64,000 nucleotides of DNA from Anagrus nilaparvatae (Eukaryota; Arthropoda; Insecta; Hymenoptera; Mymaridae). This document shows, in pieces, positions 58,718 through 64,000 of the stretch. Location of the stretch: contig JAKSXM010000238.1 in the NCBI GenBank assembly GCA_022575985.1, positions 11,426,001-11,490,000 of the forward strand, written 5' to 3'. Under the pieces are notes generated by a model. That model did not search any database and had not been told where the DNA came from. It saw only the letters and a program-made list of their open reading frames with translations. Numbering within the stretch: the stretch's first letter is position 1; every line of letters begins with the position of its first letter. The position numbers and the translations under genes are program-made.

Positions 58718-60580
58718 TGTATTAGAGGGTGAAATTATGTATACCCTGATTTATTTACAGAATTATTAATTAATTATTTATTTATTCAGGATTTTTTTTG
58801 GTTTTTCAACAATTTTAGGATATTACCAAAGACTTAAATCCACTGAATCCTATTCGAAAAAAAGCCAGAAATTTAGGGTACCCCACACGAAACTCAAGCA
58901 CTTCTCTTACATCAAACACCAATATTTTAAAATATTAATTTCTTAAAAAATAAAAACAAAAACTAATAATCCATTTTTATCAATAAAAAATACCTTTTTT
59001 TCAATAAAAAATCAATCTCTAAAATATATAGCCAAACTTATTTTTTAATATTAAAAAAAATCTTCTATATAATAAAGAATCTAAAAAAATGAGAAAAATT
59101 GTAAGTAAAAAAAAAAGAGTTATAAGTCTTCTGTAACTTCTTAGAAGCAATTCATTTTCCAGATTTTTATTAAAAAAAAGTATTTTTTGTTAAGTTTTTT
59201 ACTAAATATTTTTAAAATTAAATGTTATTTCATAAAAAATCAATTTTTTTATTAAAAAAAAAAATGTATTGACAAGAAATTGAATTTAATTTAAATTTGT
59301 ATTGATTTCTTAATAAAGTAAAGTTAAAAGAGAATAAAATGACTTTTTATTATTATTTATCAAGTAAATGAACTTTGAAAATAATTTGTCACCAATAAAA
59401 AAAAAATAAAATTGTAAATTTACCAGGTCACTGAATTAAAGTCAATTAATTGATTTAATTTAATGAAAGATACTAAGAAGAAAAAAAATAGAGCATAGTA
59501 TTTTTACTTTCTTTTTTGTCTTAATAAAAAAAAAATTGTCGATTTGTATCTTTAGTTTTGAGCTAATTAAATGTCAGAAACAACTTTGAATTTAGAAGGG
59601 GATTATAGAGACTATAAAGTTACTCTCTTAATTTTCTTGTTATAAAGTCTAGAATTTAATAGAAATAAAAATTCTATTAAAAAAAAAAAAAGTCATTAAT
59701 TCTAACTAAAAATAAAAATTAATTATTCGAAGAAAAAAATAAAAAATTATTTGATTTTGCAAATAAAATACTTTCTAATTTTTTTTTAATTATCATGGAA
59801 GAGTTTCAAGGATATTCAAATTTAATAAAGTTTAATGACCGAATAAAATATAAATTCGTTAATATACTTCCTTTTAGTTGTGTATGTGTGTGAATTATTA
59901 AATTTTTTATTTTTGGACAAAAATGTAAACTACAAAAAAGTAATAAATTTTTCATAAAAAATTTTTTTGTAAAACGAAAATTTGATTAAAATAGTATATT
60001 GAATTTATGTCACATGTCAAAAAACTAAAAAATATTAAAATTTATATATATGGGTGTGTTTTTTAATTTTTTGAAAAAAATTTTCATTAAAAATTTTAAA
60101 ATTAGGCCAAATTTGGGTAAATAATTTTTAAGGTAGTGTGTTTGTTAGTAATTGTTTGTTACGTAATTATATTAAGGAGAGACGAATGAAAGTATATTAA
60201 AATAAAAAATGCTTATCATCATCTTTGTTTAAAAAATAAAATACGTATATTTTTTTTTTCATTCAGAAATAGAATAATTTTGCAAAAGAGATAAGTAATA
60301 ATAAAAAAAGAATTTTTTTTATACTGTCATTTTGATAAATGAAAATTTTTTTAAATGTTAATCTGGCATATTAAATATGAAAATTAAATGTAAAAAACTT
60401 ATTTTTTATGTTGTTAATTAATTTTTATCAAAATGGAAGTTGATATTTAGCTAATTTTTAAAAGTAATTAAAAATCTGTCAAAGTTAAAAAATATGTACA
60501 ACTACAACTTAAAGCTGGTTTAGATATATAATTTTTACTTAGAATTAATTATTTTTAATTTATTAGGGTATTTTATATTA
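58718..60580. other. AT-rich DNA, no gene recognised
   Basis: Dominated by A/T homopolymers and short TA stretches. No coding or repeat structure that I can support. Confidence 0.5.
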
Positions 60581-60589
60581 ACAATGGGA

Positions 60590-60845
60590 GTGTCGATTGC
60601 TTTAATTTGAAAATTTGGCCAAATATAGCCATTTAGTTTACTGATTGTAACGGTAAGAGAATTACTGTTAAAAAAACGAAGTTTACGGAAATTAAAAGCT
60701 GATGCCTATTCAAAAAAAAATGTGACCAATTGGAAGATGTTTAGTTGAGTTAGAAGGTAGCAACGTCATTTAGAAGATAGTCTAAAAAACCCTATCTTAT
60801 AATATAAACCCTGCTAGGGGGTTTAATTTCTAGGCCCAGGAGGCC
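60590..60845 (+). repeat. Dispersed repeat related to 3668-3865
   Basis: Shares TTAGTTGAG.TA.AAGG.AGCAACGTCA, ATAG.CTAAAAACCCTAT and TAATTT.TAGGCC with the repeat in CSGALNACT intron 5, in the same orientation. Confidence 0.72.
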
Positions 60846-62803
60846 CATCCTTAAGTATTTTACATAGTAAGTTATCAATTTTACGTCTCTAAGTCTTTTA
60901 AAACAGATCCAGAAAACTAACAGATTCATAAAACTTTTTCAAGTGAGAGGGAGTGTCTATTTAGCAAAAAATGGACGAATTTTTACATGTTTTAAAATTA
61001 AATAATAGATTCTATAAAAATTATATTTGCTATTCAATCAGCGAATTAAGTTGATACCCAATTTATAGTTCAGTGTAGCTAATCCACGAAATTTCTTCCC
61101 AAAAAATGATATATTAGGTTTTTCTAGCCCCAAAATAGCTGTTAAAAATGATTAATCCAAAAATTGCTGGCTAAACCTCAAATTTTTACTTAAGTAATTT
61201 TTATAGGTTTCTCTAAAACTTTTTATGCGTCAAATTTCCAGTTTCTTACTATTCTTTTTATCTTTAACCAATTTGGCTTGGTAAGGCATAAACGAGGGCA
61301 TAAATACCAATTATCCTAAACATAAATGCAGGATAAAATTTTTATTTATGCAAAAATTTTAATCGCGTGCTTATACATTGAAAATAACAGAATAATCAGA
61401 ATACCCAATACATTCTACTACAAAAGCGGCAGAAACCAAATACACCCTCTTTAATACAAGAAAAATATCGTGAAAATTATTCAAAATATATAAAGTAACA
61501 GATTAAACTGTTGCCAAAAAAATGTCTTTACATAAAAATATAAAACATGTGTATAACAAGTTTGAACTTTATATTATACACACATAACTACCAGTTAGTT
61601 GAATATAACGGTAAACGACATTTTTTTCATACTATACATAAAAATTCTATACACAGTACGAGATGTTAGATAAATAAATATAAAAAATAAAATTATGTGA
61701 ATTAAGGTGTAAAATTTAGCGTGTTAGCAAAAATTTTATAAGAAAAATATTTAAATTCTAAAAATGCAATTTTTTAGCTTGTGTCGTAATTTTAGTACTT
61801 TTCTTAAAAAATTTTTACTACACGTGCATAAAAATTGTAAAAATAAATATATTTCAACGAAAAAAATTTTTTTTTGGATTATGTAAAAAAAAAAAATATG
61901 TATCATTGTTCTTGTTACATTTTTTTTATGAAGTGAAAAATTTTATTTTACGTATATATTTCTACCTGTCTCTGAAAAAGAGTGGGCAAGAGATATGTAG
62001 TACAACAATTTTTTATGAGCTTGACATTAACTTTTAATAATATTCTCTAAAAAAACAGTCATAAAAAAAGTATAATAATTCAAAAAAAAAAAAAAACTTT
62101 TTTTTTTTGTTTTATTTATGTAAAAATTTGTTATAATAACTTACTTTTTAATAATAATAAGGTAAATATAAAATTTTACATGAATAAAATGTATAAAAAA
62201 AGCTTATTATAAGCGGATGTAGGTAAATAACGAGCATTCATTGGAAAAAATAAAAATGTAGAGACAGAAAGAGGGAATTAAGTTTTTTTTTGTATGTTTA
62301 ACAATTCATACTTTTTATGAATTTTTTTTATTATGTCATGTTTGTGTGTTTGTTTAGGAGAACGATTTCTTTTTTATTGTTTATTAAAAATTATAAAAAC
62401 AATTATTAAATTTAAGGTTTTCGAAGGAATAAACTTTGCATAACTTAATTTGTTGGAGATTTTTTGGATATTGAAGATTTAGGAACGAAGATGGTGGGCC
62501 CATAACCTGTTGAAATATGCTAATACACCTTAAAGTAATTATTTTACTTAATATGAAACTCTAGCAATGAAAACTTAGCTTAATTTGTATTTTTGTTATT
62601 ATGTTAGATACAAAAAATATAGGAAATGCTTACTGGGCCCATAACCTGCTGTGGAGCAATAAAATAATGAATTTTAAAGTTCATATGTTTATTACAATGG
62701 AGCAAGTTAGAAAAACTAAATTAAATGTAATTTTTAATGAAAATGAGGTACTAAAATTAATTAGTTCTGTGTTAGAGGATAGGAAGACCATCGGTAAAGC
62801 AAC
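60846..62803. other. AT-rich DNA, no gene recognised
   Basis: A short direct duplication (GGCCCATAACCTG, 62497 and 62636) is the only structure noted. The open frame 62601-62879 gives no recognisable protein. Confidence 0.45.
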
Positions 62804-63012
62804 TAGGGGTGTATGGTCACCCAAAATATCGAGCACCCAGCCCAAAAACCCAAGTTTTTTTCATTTTTCGAATTTTTAATCAGAAATCAGTTCACTTCGC
62901 ACCTACAGTTCTTTTTTCGAAAAATTCCAGGCTTTGCCCAAAACTTGATCTGATCCCACTTGAAAAAAAGCCCGGGTACTCAATTAAAAACTGAAGCAAC
63001 TGCACACCCCTA
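62804..63012. mobile_element. Candidate small hAT-like MITE
   Basis: TAGGGGTGTATGG on the left and GCACACCCCTA on the right are short inverted ends of the hAT type (AGGGGTGT). The interior has CCCAAAA and CCCGGGTAC stretches. No clean 8-bp target duplication was found. A lone similar end is at 48788-48798. Confidence 0.45.
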
Positions 63013-64000
63013 AACAAAACCATGCAGTGTGATGTCTCACTCAGACAGTTCCTGTAATCAATAATAATCTGTACTTGCAAAATAAAACTTTAAATCCTCG
63101 AAAAAAGAAAAAACAATTGCAGTAAAGTAGAATTTGAAATATTTTGGCAATGTCAGAAAAGTTTCCTGATTGAGATAAAAAGATAAATATCTAAAAATTT
63201 TTTTGGTGCATCGTAGTTTTATATACATAGATAAGTGACACGCGCGAACAAAGAACGAAAAACCACGATCCACTTGAAATTCATACGATATCTTTTCTTT
63301 TCTTTCCAGTTTTCTTTTTATTATAAAGAAATACTCATTCTCTGGATAAAATCCAAAATAAAAATACTATCTACCTACTTCTTGAAAGCTCGTGATCTCG
63401 ATATATCAATGCTTTATGTATATGGAACATTCCATAAACATTTTAATCAATTTTTAATACAAAATTTAACTCATAAATTAATATTTAACGATATAAATCT
63501 TGAATATTAAAAAATCTCAGTTATAATTCATTTTAAATTGGATAGCATTTTTCTGTAAAATAGAATAAATCATTCTGAAATAAAACGTTTTTTTTAATAT
63601 ACATTTGAAAAAATTTATTCTGTATAAAACTCCATATCAACACATATATATTACATATGCAGTTCATCATCTTAGAACACATAGATTTTTTAGCTCGTCT
63701 TAGCAATAAAATAAGAATAAAAAGAAGAAAATTTTTATTTTTTAAGATAGTAGACAACAAAAGAAATGATTCTTCTCAAACGATATACTCATTGAAGAAA
63801 ATAAAAAGGATTCTTACTCGTAAGAAAGATTTTTTTTACACACACATAAGAGAAGAGATTTGATTGCACATGAATGATATGAGAAACGTTTCTTTTTGTG
63901 TTTGATGTTAGGATTCATGTTTTATCAAACGAAATTTTCTTCTGGTTCATCTGTTTTGTAGAATTTTCGGTTGGAGAAATCTAGTACTTTAATTTTTAAA
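63013..64000. other. AT-rich DNA, no gene recognised
   Basis: Several overlapping short frames on both strands with Lys/Ile/Phe-rich translations and no motif. No RNA gene seen. Confidence 0.45.

Noticed and set aside
58506..58769. 87-codon open frame
   Set aside because: It covers the palindromic right half of a CACTG MITE and its flank, and arises from the TTCGAAAA modules.
62601..62879. 92-codon open frame near the right end
   Set aside because: The translation matches nothing I recognise and its 3' part runs into the candidate hAT-like repeat.

Overview
This is an extremely AT-rich eukaryotic window with spliced genes and canonical GT-AG introns. One glycosyltransferase gene is spread over 31 kb, and almost everything else is short transposon debris. 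A (TTAGG)n stretch, insect-type MITEs and LINE fragments, and small two-exon cystine-knot peptide genes point to an insect. A parasitoid wasp with a very AT-rich genome would fit, but that lineage is an inference.

Left half (2.8-34.2 kb, minus strand): a complete six-exon gene for a chondroitin sulfate N-acetylgalactosaminyltransferase of the CHGN/GT7 family. Exon phases match at every junction and the total length is exactly 597 codons including the stop. Exon 1 (cytoplasmic tail and membrane anchor, 34.03-34.16 kb) is 17.8 kb from exon 2 (coiled-coil stem, 16.1 kb), which is 10.1 kb from the catalytic exons (2.8-6.0 kb). The two long introns hold many inverted-repeat elements: a nearly perfect 1.97-kb foldback (20.2-22.2 kb), a 1.25-kb element with about 260-bp inverted ends and an internal TTAGG array (23.65-24.9 kb), and several TA-flanked foldback MITEs. 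They also hold a LINE fragment (9.3-9.8 kb) and an ATG-less unit with a CCAAT/TATA promoter that ends in a perfect histone-type 3' stem-loop (8.2-8.74 kb).

Right half (35.4-51.1 kb): a cluster of four short two-exon genes for secreted cysteine-rich peptides with inhibitor-cystine-knot (knottin) spacing. Each has a TATA box, a signal peptide exon, a phase-0 intron of 59-76 bp placed exactly before the second framework cysteine, and a C...CC...C...C second exon. Copies A (+) and B (-) belong to an inverted duplication of about 0.7 kb; A has a 5-nt length difference that shifts it out of frame before the last cysteine. B and C share inverted upstream DNA. A reverse-transcriptase LINE fragment, MITEs and other repeats lie between the copies, consistent with a small family growing by local duplication.

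The rest (51-64 kb, and the gaps) is AT-rich DNA without recognisable genes. Exceptions are a 25-bp minisatellite with 19 units followed by C-tract repeats (55.7-56.3 kb), another foldback MITE (58.3-58.7 kb), a dispersed repeat (60.6-60.85 kb) and a small candidate hAT-like element (62.8-63.0 kb). I recognised no tRNA, rRNA or CRISPR.
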